From NCBI GenBank assembly GCA_036395755.1, contig DASWCZ010000057.1:1-64000 (forward strand): a DNA stretch of 64,000 bases, read 5' to 3'. Below the pieces are notes generated by a model that was not told the DNA's origin, did not search any database, and saw only the letters and a program-made list of their open reading frames with translations. Shown one piece after another: positions 36,156-45,625 of the stretch. The position numbers and the translations under genes are program-made. The stretch's first letter is position 1; each line of letters starts with the position of its first letter. Source of the DNA: Gp7-AA6 sp036395755. Its GTDB lineage: Bacteria > Acidobacteriota > Thermoanaerobaculia > UBA5066 > Gp7-AA6.

Positions 36156-36485
36156 GTCCGTCCGTCCTCTTTCGTCATCGTTCCGACACTTCCCACCGTC
36201 GCGGCGCAAAAGTTCACGCGGTTTCTCCGAATGTGTTCTTCGAGAGGAACTCTCGCCGTCAGTTGCTTCGAATCGTCCGAGTTTGGGGTGACCCTCAAAG
36301 GATTATGTCACGGGGACGCGCAGCGCAAACCGCGGCGCGAGATCGCGCGCGGACGATTCCGGCAGCGGCGGCGCTTGGCAGAGGGCCGGAACGCCCGCCG
36401 TCGAAATCTGGTAGCCGGCGTCGCGATTACCCCAATATTTTGTGGAACTTAGACAACAAATTTGTTAAATTCCTTTGCAACTCCC
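36156..36485. other. Divergent intergenic region between FHA-Fis gene and smc
   Basis: 330 nt with no credible gene. The right end (36431-36480) is markedly AT-richer than its surroundings and contains the perfect palindrome AACAAATTTGTT (36455-36466) followed by TTAAAT (36465-36470), a probable promoter/operator for smc. Confidence 0.5.
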
Positions 36486-39400
36486 ATGCTTCGTCTCGAA
36501 CGGGTGGAGATCTCCGGCTTTAAGTCCTTCTACGAGAAGGTCGATCTCGCCTTTCCGGGCCGCGTGACCGCGGTCGTGGGGCCGAACGGCTGCGGCAAGT
36601 CCAACATCTGCGACGCCGTCGCCTGGGCTCTCGGCGAACAGAGCGCGCGCGTCCTGCGCGGCGAGCGCATGGACGACGTCATCTTCAACGGGTCGGCCAA
36701 ACGGCGGCCGCTCGGAATGGCGGAAGTGATCGTCACCTTGACGTCCGAGAACGGCAACGGCGACCCGGAGCACGGACGCCTGCGCGTCGGCCGGCGCGTC
36801 TTCCGCGACGGCGAAGGGGAGTATTTCTTAAACGACAAGCAGGTCCGGTTCAAGGACGTGCAGGACCGGCTGCTGGGCACCGGCCTCTCCGTGAGGGCCT
36901 ACTCGGTCATCGAGCAGGGCCGGATCGATCAGGTCCTCTCGACGAAGCCCCAGGATCGAAGGCGGTTGATCGAGGAGGCGGCGGGGATCACGAAGTACAA
37001 GGCGAAGCGCAAGCTCGCCGAGATCAAGCTCGAAGAGACGCGGGCGAACCTCCTGAGGCTTTCGGACATCGTCAACGAGGTCGAGAGGAACTGCGCGTCA
37101 CTGAAGCGACAGGCGTCGCGGGCCGCGCGGTACAAGGAGTTTACCGAGGCGCTCAAGGTCCGGCGCGCGGCCCTCGCGCGCGTGCGAGCGGACGCCCTGA
37201 CGCAGTCGCTCGACTCCGCCGAACGACTCCGCGACGAGAGACGGAACGCCGAAGCCGCCGCCGCGGCGGCGCTCGGCCAGGGGGAGGCCTCGCTCGCCAC
37301 CGCCCGACTCGTCTTCGCGGATACGGCGGCGAATCGAGACGGTCTGCGCGAGAGTCTTGCGTCGCTCGAAGCAGCGATCGCGCGGGACGACGAACGTCTG
37401 GAAGCCAACCGGCGGGCGACCGCGGATCTTGCCGCGCGCCGCGCCGCGTCCGAACGCGAAGGACGAGATTTCTCCGCGGAGGAATCGCGCGCCGGCAAGG
37501 AGCTCTCGGACTTGACCGGCCGGCTGGAGCGCGCGGTCGCCGAGGCCCGGGCGCGCTCGCTCGCGCGGGAAGAGACGGACCGAAGGGCGTCCGAGGCCCT
37601 GGCCGCGCTCGAAAAGCTGGAGGAAGATCTCGAGGCCGCCCGGGAAGACGCTCTACGCGCCGCCGGCGAACGAGTCGCCGCGCGCAACGCGCGCCACGAG
37701 ATCGATCTCGCGGCCGAGCGCGTCGCCGCCGGGGCGTCGCGACTCGACGAGAGCCGGATCAAGCTCGGGCGGGAGCTCGAAGAACGGCAGAGAGACTCCG
37801 CGGCCGCGGAGCGGGAGGAGGCCTCTCTCCGGGAGAGCGCGGAGGCGGCGGCCGAGACGGTGCGCCGTCTCGCCGACGAGATCTCCGCGATCGGCCGGGG
37901 TCTTTCGGAGCTGGAAGCCGCGCGCGAGGACACGCGTGCCTTGCTTGCGGCGCTCGAAGAGCGGGCAGCCGCGCTCGCCGAAGCGGCCCGCGCCCGCGAT
38001 GGAGCTCTGGCCGCGATGCGCGACGTGCTCGACGCCGCCGGAGTGGCACACGAGGAGACGCTCGCCGATCGCCTGCGGCCCGCGCCCGGCTGGGAGCGTC
38101 CGCTCGATCTGCTCCTCGGCGCCGACTCGGACGCGCTCTTCACGCGCGGAGACTGGAAGCGCGCCGCCGGTGCGGTCCGCGAGCTCCCCGGCGCCCGGTT
38201 GCTCCGCGCGGAATGGCTCCTGCAGTCGGACCCGACGCCCGTCGCGGGTTCGCTCGGAGGCTGGGAAGTCGCAATCCGGAACTTCGACGATCTTTCGCCT
38301 GCCGAGAGAGCGGCATTGCCGCGGGTCGCGTTCGTCGGGTCGCTCGACCAGGCGATCGTTCTCTCCGAGAAGAGCCCCGAAGCGACCTTCGTGACGCGGG
38401 AAGGCGACTTGGTGCGGGGGCCGCTCCTGCGTCTCGCCGGCTCGAAGACGCGCGCCGTGGGAGCGCTCGCGGCCGAGAGCGAGCGCCTCGAGATCGCGGA
38501 ACGCGCCGACGCCGCGCGCCGTTCGATCGCCGGAATCGAGACGTCTCGTGCGAATCTCGAGTCGGCGCGCGGGAAGAGCGAGCGGGAGCTCGCCCATGGC
38601 CGCGCGGCGGAGGCCCGAGCCCGGTCGGAGTTTTCCGCCTTTTCGGCGCGGCTCGAAGAGAGGCGGACGGTCGCGGCAAGGCTTTCGCGGGAGAGCGAGG
38701 TCGCGCTCGCGGAGCGCGAAGCGCTGGCGCGGGAAGCGGAGGCGCTGGCGGTCCGCCGGAACGCGCTCGAGGAAGAGGAGCGGCGCTGGGAGCGCGCAGA
38801 GCTCGAGGCGCGGGACCGCGCGGGCTCGCTGGCGGGTTCACTGCCGGAGGCGCGCTCCAGCGCGACCTCGAGAGCGGAAGAGCTGGCTCATCGCCGCACC
38901 GAGGCGGAAGTCGCCGCCGAGCGTCGCAGGGCCCTGGAGGCTGCGGCCGCCGCGCTCGAGGACTCGCAACGGGTTTTCGAGCGCCGGGCGCGCGCCGCGA
39001 GCGAGGAGATCGAGCGCATTGCGTCGCGGGCGGTCGAGCTCGCCACCGAAGAACAGGAGTCGCGAACCCGGCGGGAGGCGAACGTCGTCGAGCGGGACGG
39101 CCGGGCGTCCGAGCTCGAGGCGGCCTCGCGCGCGGCGGAGGAAGCCTCCCATGCGGCGGACGCCGGGGAAGAGACCGCGAAGAACGCCCGTGTCATTCTC
39201 GATGCCGCTCGAGAGGGGCGGTTCGAAGCCGAGGTCGCGGCGACGCGAGTCGCTTCCGACCGCGAACACCTTGTCGCTCAGACCCTCGAGGAGTTCGGCA
39301 CCGACCCCGGCGACCTCGAACCGCCCGCGGATCGCTCGGAGGAGGGGCTGGCGAAGCTTGAGACGGAAGCCGGCGAGCTCGCGGCCTCCGTCGAGCGGCT

Positions 39401-39992
39401 CGGTCCGGTCAACCTTCTCGCCTGGGAGGAACATCGAGCGGAATCGGAGCGGCTCACGTTCCTGATGACGCAGCGCGACGACCTCATGCGCTCCGTCGCC
39501 GAGCTCCAGGACTCGATCCGGAAGATCAACGCCACCTCCGCGGAGCGGTTCTCCGCAGCGTTCGCGGCGATCAACGCGAACTTCACCGAGACGTTCACCC
39601 GGCTCTTCCGGGGAGGGACCGCCGAGATGCGGCTCTTGGACGAGAACGACCCGCTCGAATCCGGGGTCGAGATCATCGCGCAGCCCCCCGGCAAGCGGAA
39701 CCAGTCGATCCTTCTCCTTTCCGGAGGCGAGAAAGCGCTGACCGCGATCGCCCTCCTGATGGCGATCTTCCAGTATCGGCCCTCCCCTTTCTGCATCTTG
39801 GACGAGGTGGACGCGCCCCTGGACGAAGCGAACATCGACCGGTTTACGAACCTGCTCCGAGAGATGACCGAGGAGACCCAGTTCATCGCGATCACGCACA
39901 ACAAGCGCACGATGGAGACGGCCGACGCGATGTACGGCGTCACCATGGAAGAGCCGGGCTGCTCGAAAGTCGTCTCGGTCCGATTCGACTGA
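36486..39992 (+). CDS. smc: Chromosome segregation protein SMC
   Basis: 1168 aa. N-terminal Walker A (VVGPNGCGKSNICDAV), long Ala/Arg/Glu-rich coiled coils (about residues 170-490 and 660-1010), a hinge around 500-650, then the C-terminal ABC signature LLLSGGEKALTAIALL and Walker B CILDEVDAPLDEAN. It is the ATPase of the condensin that organises and segregates the chromosome. ATG 36486 is chosen; a TTG 24 nt upstream is also in frame. scpA/scpB are not in the window. Confidence 0.97.
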   Translation: MLRLERVEISGFKSFYEKVDLAFPGRVTAVVGPNGCGKSNICDAVAWALGEQSARVLRGERMDDVIFNGSAKRRPLGMAEVIVTLTSENGNGDPEHGRLRVGRRVFRDGEGEYFLNDKQVRFKDVQDRLLGTGLSVRAYSVIEQGRIDQVLSTKPQDRRRLIEEAAGITKYKAKRKLAEIKLEETRANLLRLSDIVNEVERNCASLKRQASRAARYKEFTEALKVRRAALARVRADALTQSLDSAERLRDERRNAEAAAAAALGQGEASLATARLVFADTAANRDGLRESLASLEAAIARDDERLEANRRATADLAARRAASEREGRDFSAEESRAGKELSDLTGRLERAVAEARARSLAREETDRRASEALAALEKLEEDLEAAREDALRAAGERVAARNARHEIDLAAERVAAGASRLDESRIKLGRELEERQRDSAAAEREEASLRESAEAAAETVRRLADEISAIGRGLSELEAAREDTRALLAALEERAAALAEAARARDGALAAMRDVLDAAGVAHEETLADRLRPAPGWERPLDLLLGADSDALFTRGDWKRAAGAVRELPGARLLRAEWLLQSDPTPVAGSLGGWEVAIRNFDDLSPAERAALPRVAFVGSLDQAIVLSEKSPEATFVTREGDLVRGPLLRLAGSKTRAVGALAAESERLEIAERADAARRSIAGIETSRANLESARGKSERELAHGRAAEARARSEFSAFSARLEERRTVAARLSRESEVALAEREALAREAEALAVRRNALEEEERRWERAELEARDRAGSLAGSLPEARSSATSRAEELAHRRTEAEVAAERRRALEAAAAALEDSQRVFERRARAASEEIERIASRAVELATEEQESRTRREANVVERDGRASELEAASRAAEEASHAADAGEETAKNARVILDAAREGRFEAEVAATRVASDREHLVAQTLEEFGTDPGDLEPPADRSEEGLAKLETEAGELAASVERLGPVNLLAWEEHRAESERLTFLMTQRDDLMRSVAELQDSIRKINATSAERFSAAFAAINANFTETFTRLFRGGTAEMRLLDENDPLESGVEIIAQPPGKRNQSILLLSGGEKALTAIALLMAIFQYRPSPFCILDEVDAPLDEANIDRFTNLLREMTEETQFIAITHNKRTMETADAMYGVTMEEPGCSKVVSVRFD

Positions 39993-40069
39993 GCAGGCCT
40001 CGGGAACCGGAGAGGGGAAGCCGGCATCCGCGCCGCGCCCGCGCTCCATGCGCCGGGTTCCCTTTCTCG

Positions 40070-40098
40070 TTGACGGCGACGGCGTCTTTCCTTAGACT
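40070..40098 (+). promoter_or_regulatory. Sigma-70 promoter of tRNA-Thr
   Basis: TTGACG (40070-40075), 17-nt spacer, TAGACT (40093-40098); predicted start about 15 nt before the tRNA. Confidence 0.75.
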
Positions 40099-40120
40099 CG
40101 CGGCTCTTTTCGCGTTTCGG

Positions 40121-40196
40121 GCCGACGTAGCTCAGCCGGTAGAGCAGCGGTTTCGTAAACCGCAGGTCGTCGGTTCAAGTCCGACCGTCGGCTCCA
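40121..40196 (+). tRNA. tRNA-Thr (CGT)
   Basis: 76-nt cloverleaf with encoded CCA: acceptor GCCGACG/CGTCGGC, D-arm GCTCAGCCGGTAGAGC, anticodon arm GCGGT-TTCGTAA-ACCGC (anticodon CGT), T-arm GTCGG-TTCAAGT-CCGAC. Confidence 0.97.
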
Positions 40197-40282
40197 GCTT
40201 CGTAGTTCGTCCAAAGTGGCCCCGCCCGGGCGACTCTGGACTTTGGACTTTCGTCCCTTTTGGACATAATTCGCCCCGCACG

Positions 40283-40618
40283 ATGAACCTCAAGACAACC
40301 GAGGACGGTCGGGTCACCATTCTGACTCTCGACGGCGATCTCGTGATCGGAGAGCCCGAGTCCACCTTCAAGAGGACCGTCACCCGATTGCTCGAGGAAG
40401 GAAAGGTGAACCTCCTGGTCGATTTGAAAGGCGTCGGTTTTCTGGACAGCTCCGGCCTCGGCGCTCTCGTCCGCGCGTTGACGAGCGCCCAGAAGGAGGG
40501 GGGGCAGACGAAGCTGCTGCATGCGGGCCCCCAGATCCGGAAGCTGCTCGAGATGACGAAGCTCGATTCGGTCTTCGAGCTTCACGAGGACCAGGAAACC
40601 GCGGTCTCGAGCTTCTAG
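40283..40618 (+). CDS. STAS-domain anti-anti-sigma-like protein
   Basis: 111 aa, single STAS domain: DGRVTILTLDGDLVIGEP, then the phosphorylation loop VGFLDSSGLGALVRAL with the conserved Ser, and QIRKLLEMTKLDSVFEL. In SpoIIAA/RsbV systems such proteins bind an anti-sigma kinase. No kinase/phosphatase partner is next to it; instead it begins an operon with two HlyD fusion proteins, 13 nt upstream of the first. A CATAAT box ends 12 nt before the ATG. Confidence 0.88.
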   Translation: MNLKTTEDGRVTILTLDGDLVIGEPESTFKRTVTRLLEEGKVNLLVDLKGVGFLDSSGLGALVRALTSAQKEGGQTKLLHAGPQIRKLLEMTKLDSVFELHEDQETAVSSF

Positions 40619-40631
40619 CCCCGAGAGCTTG

Positions 40632-43052
40632 ATGCCGGACGCTCCCGACGATCGCGGCAGGCTCGACGCAAGCGCTGAGGCCTCGGCGTTGGCCGAGCTG
40701 GCGCTGTGTGAAAACCTCTCCCAAATCTCCGGCTGGGCGGCGAAATGGAGCGCGGAGCTCACGCGAGCGGACGCCGCTCTGCTGTGGGCGCCCGATACGG
40801 TCAACCCGCTCTTCCTCTGCATCGGAGCTTACGGCGAAGGCACCGAAAAGCTCCTGCGGCGTTCGGCGCCGAAGGACGAAGGCTTTCTTCGCGATCTGCT
40901 TCGGGACAAGCGGACGGCAACCCTGGATCGCATCGATTTCGCCGGCTCGAAGGATCCACTGCTGAAGAACTTCCCGGGTGACATGGATACCGGCCTCGTG
41001 ACTCCCCTGGAGGCGGAGGGCTTCGTGGTCGGAGTCCTCGTCCTCCTCTTTCGCAAGAGGCCCGACACGCTCGAGGCTCTGAACCGCGTCAAAGGGTTCG
41101 TGCAGCACGCGGCGCCCGCGCTCGCACGCGCGTTACGCGCGGAGCGAAAGACCGTCGGAATGCTGCACGCGATCGAGCGGCTCACGAACCTGTACGACCT
41201 GTCGAAGTCTTTCGGTTCGACGATCGACCAGGGCGAGCTGACTACGTTGGTCGCCTGGAAAGCCGTGGACATGGGGTCGGCAGAGCTCTGCTCTCTCTGG
41301 CTCTTCGAGCCCCGGGAGTCCGAAGTCGTTCTCGCCGCGACCGCGGTGAACGAGAACTACGACGTGGAAAACGCTCCCGAGGCGGTCGGCGGGAGCTTCG
41401 TCGGCGACGTTCTCGCGGACCAGAAGATCGTCCGCCACAACCGGATCCCGGACACGGATCCGCTTTCTGCGGAGAGCCCAAATTACTCCATTCGCTCCGT
41501 TCTCGCCCTGCCGCTCCTCGAGGAGAACGTCTCGGTCGGGGCGCTGGTGATGGCGAACAAGAGGGGAAGGCATCCGGAGTTCACTCCCGAGGACGAAGAG
41601 CTCCTGCAGGACCTCGGCCGCCAGGCCGTACGAGCTCTCCGGAACGCCCGCCAGCACGAAGCCGAGAAGAAGGTCGAGGAGCTCGACGCCCTGCTGACCG
41701 TCAGTCGCGAGATCACGTCGACCCTGGACCTCGACAAGGTGATGACGGCGATCGTCAATGCAACTGCCGCCCTGATCCCGTACGACCAGTGTTCGATTGC
41801 GATCCTCGACAAAGGGAAAGTCCGCCTGGGCGCAGTTTCCGGCGCCCTGAAAATCGACCGGAACGACCCAAACCTCCGGGCGACGGAGAACTTGCTCGAA
41901 TGGGTCTTCTTCGGCGGGGCCGACGTCGTGGTCACGCAGGATGCGGAAGGGAACGTCCAGGCCGACCGCCCGGAGACCCAGGAAAAATTCCGGACCTTCT
42001 TTCAGCAGACCGGGTTTCGGTCTTTCCACGGACTCCTGCTGAACGACGATGAAGGGAAACTGGGAGTGCTCGCCTTCAAGAGTCGGACACCGCTCGTGTT
42101 CGACGAAGGAACCCGGGACCTTCTGGCCATCCTCGTCAATCAGGCGACCGTCGCCGTGCGCAATGCGCAACTCTACCGGCACGTCCCCCTGCCCGGGTTC
42201 CTGAAACCCCTGGCGGAAAAGCGTCGGAAGTTCCTGGAGATTCCGAGGCGGCGCCGGATCACCTGGGGGATCGCCGCCTTGATCCTGCTCATTGCTCTGA
42301 TCGCAATCCCATGGAGAGTTCGGGTCGGGGGCCTGGCCCGGGTCGTGCCGGGACGCCGAGCCTCCGTGACGGCCGGAGTGGACGGCATCGTCCGATCTGT
42401 GGTTCGCCGCGAAGGCGACGAGGTCAAGGCCGGGGACGTTCTCGCGACGCTCGATGCGTCCAGTTACGAGGCGGCGCTGGCGGAAGCACGTGCGGAATAT
42501 CAGATTGCCGATAGCGAAGCGTCGCGATACCGGGAGGCCGGCGACGCTCCTGCGATGTTCCAGGCGTTGTCGCGAAAGGACGAACTCGAAGCCAGGATTA
42601 ATCTCGAGGAGGACCGGTTCGCCCACACGCAGATTCGGGCTCCGGTGTCCGGGGTCATCGTGACGCCTCGCATCGAGGAACGGGTCGGTCAGTTCTTGAC
42701 GCGGGGGACGGAGCTGTGCGTCGTAGCGGACGTGGGGAGCGTGCTGGCGGAGGTTGCCGTGCCCGAAGCCGATGCGTCTCTGATTCGCGCCGGCGAGGGT
42801 GTGGCTCTCAAGCTGAATCCCTATCCCACACGTCTCTTCCGCGGCAAGGTGATGCGGCCGGGTTCCCACGTGCGCCAGGAGGGCGAGGACCGATTCGTCA
42901 TCGCCGAAGTCCGTGTCGATGGTCCAGCCGGGTTGAAGACCGGGATGCTCGGCAACGCAAAAGTCTCGACGATCAAGGTGCCTCTCATCAAGGCGATCTT
43001 CCGCAAGCCTCTGCGGTACGTCTGGAACCGGATCTGGCCGATCCTGCCGTAA
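40632..43052 (+). CDS. Triple-GAF / TM / HlyD-type membrane-fusion protein
   Basis: About 806 aa. Three GAF-like domains (residues roughly 35-185, 195-350 and 360-520; openings such as LYDLSKSFGSTIDQGELTTL and LDALLTVSREITSTLDLDKV) precede a membrane helix (ITWGIAALILLIALIAIPW, about 540-560). A periplasmic HlyD/biotinyl-lipoyl adaptor follows (VTAGVDGIVRSVVRREGDEV, then IRAPVSGVIVTPRIEERVGQ). Cytosolic ligand sensing is thus physically joined to an export adaptor, an uncommon fusion. ATG 40632 directly follows an in-frame TTG. No ATPase is encoded nearby. Role inferred: signal-gated export or sensing of export status. Confidence 0.85.
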   Translation: MPDAPDDRGRLDASAEASALAELALCENLSQISGWAAKWSAELTRADAALLWAPDTVNPLFLCIGAYGEGTEKLLRRSAPKDEGFLRDLLRDKRTATLDRIDFAGSKDPLLKNFPGDMDTGLVTPLEAEGFVVGVLVLLFRKRPDTLEALNRVKGFVQHAAPALARALRAERKTVGMLHAIERLTNLYDLSKSFGSTIDQGELTTLVAWKAVDMGSAELCSLWLFEPRESEVVLAATAVNENYDVENAPEAVGGSFVGDVLADQKIVRHNRIPDTDPLSAESPNYSIRSVLALPLLEENVSVGALVMANKRGRHPEFTPEDEELLQDLGRQAVRALRNARQHEAEKKVEELDALLTVSREITSTLDLDKVMTAIVNATAALIPYDQCSIAILDKGKVRLGAVSGALKIDRNDPNLRATENLLEWVFFGGADVVVTQDAEGNVQADRPETQEKFRTFFQQTGFRSFHGLLLNDDEGKLGVLAFKSRTPLVFDEGTRDLLAILVNQATVAVRNAQLYRHVPLPGFLKPLAEKRRKFLEIPRRRRITWGIAALILLIALIAIPWRVRVGGLARVVPGRRASVTAGVDGIVRSVVRREGDEVKAGDVLATLDASSYEAALAEARAEYQIADSEASRYREAGDAPAMFQALSRKDELEARINLEEDRFAHTQIRAPVSGVIVTPRIEERVGQFLTRGTELCVVADVGSVLAEVAVPEADASLIRAGEGVALKLNPYPTRLFRGKVMRPGSHVRQEGEDRFVIAEVRVDGPAGLKTGMLGNAKVSTIKVPLIKAIFRKPLRYVWNRIWPILP

Positions 43053-43189
43053 GCGCCGCCGTCGGATCCCGGAGGCTTCTCTCGGCAGCCCGGCCGGAGG
43101 AGACTGCCCGGGCTCTCGCAGCTCGCCACGGGCCTCCGGACGCCCGGCCTGCGCTCCGAAAGGACCTCGGCATCCTGCGTCAGGTCCAG

Positions 43190-45244
43190 ATGGGAGAGGT
43201 CCTCTGGATCGTCAAGAACCCGACGACGATGAAGTACAACCAGTTCAAGGATGTCTACTGGCAGGTGATCAGCCTGTTCGACGGCACTCGCACCCGAATG
43301 GAGATCCTCGAAGCCATCAATCGGAGGATGAAGACCCCGGTCTCGCTCGAGCTGGTGCTGGAATACGAGGAGTTCCTTCGCGAACTAGATCTGATCGAGC
43401 AATCGGCCGCGGAGCGCAGCCTGACCCTGCTCGACAAGTACAAGAGTCTCCGCCACAAGAAGGCGGAAGAGAAAGCCGAAGGATTCAACCCGTTCTTCAT
43501 CATGTTCCACGTTGTGGATCCGGACCGGTTCTTGAATCGCACGATCAAGTACGTCGGCTGGATATGGTCGCCTCCCATCGCGATCGCGACGTTGATCGCG
43601 TCGATCTGGACGGCCTGGATCTTCGCCCAGCACTGGGGCCCCCTGTGGGCGGGAACCATGGACCTGTACCATTTCCTCGGAAAGCCACTGCTGGACATCG
43701 TCCAGTTCTTCTTCATCCTGAGCATCATCGGTGCGATTCACGAGTTCGCGCACGCCTACGCACTCAAGAAGTATGGAGGTGAATGCCACGACATCGGATT
43801 CGCGCTCTTCTACTTCACGCCTGCTTTCTACTGCGATACCTCCGATGCCTTCATGTTTCCGAACCAGATCAAACGGCTGTGGGTGACAATCGCCGGGATC
43901 TACAGCGAGGTGGCAATCTGTGTCGTGGCGACGGTTCTTTGGGTGATTTCCTATCCCGACACGCTGATCAACGAGCTCGCCTACAAAACGATGCTCTTCA
44001 CGGGGATCTCGGCCGTCTTCTTCAACATCAACCCGCTCATCAAGGTGGACGGCTATTACGCGCTCTCGAGCCTCCTGAAGCTCCCCGATCTTCGGGAAGC
44101 GGCATGGGGGCAGATCGGCGCCTGGATCCAGAAGCACATTCTGCGGCTGCCTGTCGAAGTGCCTGCTGCGACGCGGCGCAAGCGGCGACTTTACTGGATC
44201 TACGGCATTCTCTCGATCGTATACACCGCGACGATCATGTTCGTCATATATAGACTGTTCGACAATTTCTATTCGAAGTATTTCCCCGATTTTGGAGTCG
44301 TCCTTCTCATCCTGACCCTCACCCAGGTATTCCGCAAGAAAGCGAGGACGGCGATCCGCGTCGGAAAGCTTTTCTACCTGGACAAGAAGGAGCTGGTGAA
44401 GTCGCCTCGAAGCCGACTCCCGGTTGCGGGATTTGCGGCCGTTCTTCTCCTCATTCTTTTCGTACCCTGGTCTCGCCGGACGATCCGGGCGGATGCTCTT
44501 TTGAAGCCGGCGAGCGAAGTCCAACTGGCGGCTCCGCAGGATGGAAGGGTGACGGAAGTACTCGTGGGCGAGGGAGACATCGTCCGCAAGGGACAACCCC
44601 TGTTTCGAATATCGAGCTCCGCGGCCGACGAAGAGTTGTCGCGGCGGACGGTCGAGCGGGAAAGATTCTCGAAGAGATTGAGCGGCAGCCGCGAGGCCGG
44701 CGACGCCGCCGCCGTCTTCCAGGCGACCCAGCATGGATCTTCGGCGGAAGCCGCTCTCCGGAGCTCGGAGACCCGTCACGAAAACCTCCTGATTCGGAGC
44801 CCGATCAGCGGACGAGTGCTGACTCCCCGAACGGAGGACCTCGCAGGACGATTCGTGCCGGAGGGATTTCTGCTGGTCCGAGTCGGGGACTGCCGCACGA
44901 TGGTGGCGCAGCTGCCCGTTTCCGAGCGACTCCTGGAGTACCTGAAACCCGGTGCGCCGGCAAGGGCTCAGATTCAGACCAGCCCGATGAGATCCTGGCT
45001 CGGCAGAGTCGCGATGATCTCGCCCGCGACACTGGAACAGCCGGTCACGGCGACGGCAGGTGTCGAGAGACGAGCACCTCCGAGGCGTCCGGATCAGTTC
45101 GTGGCGCTCACCGTCTTCGATAACGCCGACGGAACCCTGCTGCCGGGAGCGGCGGCCAGGGTCAAGATCCGCTCGCGTCGAGAGTCTTACGGCTCACGAG
45201 CATGGAGCGTCGTCTGGCGGAGGCTGCGAACGATCGTCTGGTAG
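43190..45244 (+). CDS. PqqD-like / site-2 protease (M50) / HlyD fusion protein
   Basis: 684 aa from the first ATG. Residues about 1-75 (VYWQVISLFDGTRTRMEILE, then LEYEEFLRELDLIE) resemble PqqD, the RiPP-recognition fold. Helices from about 125 carry the M50 zinc motif HEFAH (184-188) and the second motif NPLIKVDG (281-288). A HlyD adaptor occupies about 440-684 (PQDGRVTEVLVGEGDIVRKG, LIRSPISGRVLTPRTEDLAG). The coding pattern and family-like sequence (RPALRKDLGILRQVQ) continue upstream of the ATG with no ATG/GTG/TTG codon, so the true start may be a rare codon. Likely processes and/or exports a peptide. Confidence 0.85.
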   Translation: MGEVLWIVKNPTTMKYNQFKDVYWQVISLFDGTRTRMEILEAINRRMKTPVSLELVLEYEEFLRELDLIEQSAAERSLTLLDKYKSLRHKKAEEKAEGFNPFFIMFHVVDPDRFLNRTIKYVGWIWSPPIAIATLIASIWTAWIFAQHWGPLWAGTMDLYHFLGKPLLDIVQFFFILSIIGAIHEFAHAYALKKYGGECHDIGFALFYFTPAFYCDTSDAFMFPNQIKRLWVTIAGIYSEVAICVVATVLWVISYPDTLINELAYKTMLFTGISAVFFNINPLIKVDGYYALSSLLKLPDLREAAWGQIGAWIQKHILRLPVEVPAATRRKRRLYWIYGILSIVYTATIMFVIYRLFDNFYSKYFPDFGVVLLILTLTQVFRKKARTAIRVGKLFYLDKKELVKSPRSRLPVAGFAAVLLLILFVPWSRRTIRADALLKPASEVQLAAPQDGRVTEVLVGEGDIVRKGQPLFRISSSAADEELSRRTVERERFSKRLSGSREAGDAAAVFQATQHGSSAEAALRSSETRHENLLIRSPISGRVLTPRTEDLAGRFVPEGFLLVRVGDCRTMVAQLPVSERLLEYLKPGAPARAQIQTSPMRSWLGRVAMISPATLEQPVTATAGVERRAPPRRPDQFVALTVFDNADGTLLPGAAARVKIRSRRESYGSRAWSVVWRRLRTIVW

Positions 45245-45271
45245 AAAAGAGCCCCGCAAGCCGCGGGGCTC
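45245..45271 (-). terminator. Terminator of repeat protein A (also faces the exporter operon)
   Basis: Stem GAGCCCCGC (45249-45257) with GCGGGGCTC (45263-45271), 5-nt loop; on the minus strand it is followed by TTTTCT. On the plus strand it lies just after the M50-HlyD stop. Confidence 0.75.
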
Positions 45272-45298
45272 CTGCCCGGCCGACCTCGATCGAAGCCC

Positions 45299-45592
45299 TC
45301 ACTCCGCTTTCAGGTCCTTTGCCGTGAGGTCTTGCGCCTTCATGTCTTGCGCCCTCAGGTCCTTTGCCGTGAGGTCCTGCGCCCTCAGGTCTTGCGCCTC
45401 GACACGGGTGTCTTGTGACCTCAAGTCCTGCGCCTCGACACGGGTGTCCTGCGCCCTCAGGTCCTGCGCCCTCAAGTCCTGAGCCTCGACACGGGCGTCT
45501 TTAGCGCGCAGCTCCTTCGCCTCCGGTGACGCGTCCCGGATCTTCGCCTTCTGGGCGTCTGTCAATTCAACCTTCACTTCCTTCTCGGCCAT
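45299..45592 (-). CDS. Repeat mini-protein A with leader-like N-terminus
   Basis: 97 aa, no Cys or Trp. The first 20 residues (MAEKEVKVELTDAQKAKIRD) match those of protein B (pattern MAxKEVxxxLTxxQKAKI). Residues 28-97 are tandem pentads L-R/T-A-Q/K-D interspersed with heptads T/A-R-V-E-A-Q-D. ATG 45592 has GGGAGG 6 nt upstream. A sigma-54 promoter (45626-45641) and a terminator make it monocistronic. I do not recognise the family; the leader-plus-repeat layout beside a PqqD/M50/HlyD fusion suggests a processed, exported peptide. Confidence 0.75.
   Translation of the reverse strand: MAEKEVKVELTDAQKAKIRDASPEAKELRAKDARVEAQDLRAQDLRAQDTRVEAQDLRSQDTRVEAQDLRAQDLTAKDLRAQDMKAQDLTAKDLKAE
45302..45511 (-). 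repeat. 15/21-bp tandem coding repeats (protein A)
   Basis: Degenerate 15-bp units (GACCTGAGGGCGCAG-like, minus strand) alternate with 21-bp units, coding the 5- and 7-residue repeats of protein A. Confidence 0.85.
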
Positions 45593-45625
45593 CGAGCACC
45601 TCCCTATCTTCTGGCGACTGCTATC

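Noticed and set aside
40200..40245. Sigma-54 promoter before the STAS gene (TGGCCCC...GGGC)
   Set aside because: GG-N10-GC spacing is present, but the -12 half lacks TTGC and a CATAAT box is better placed; GC-rich chance match likely.
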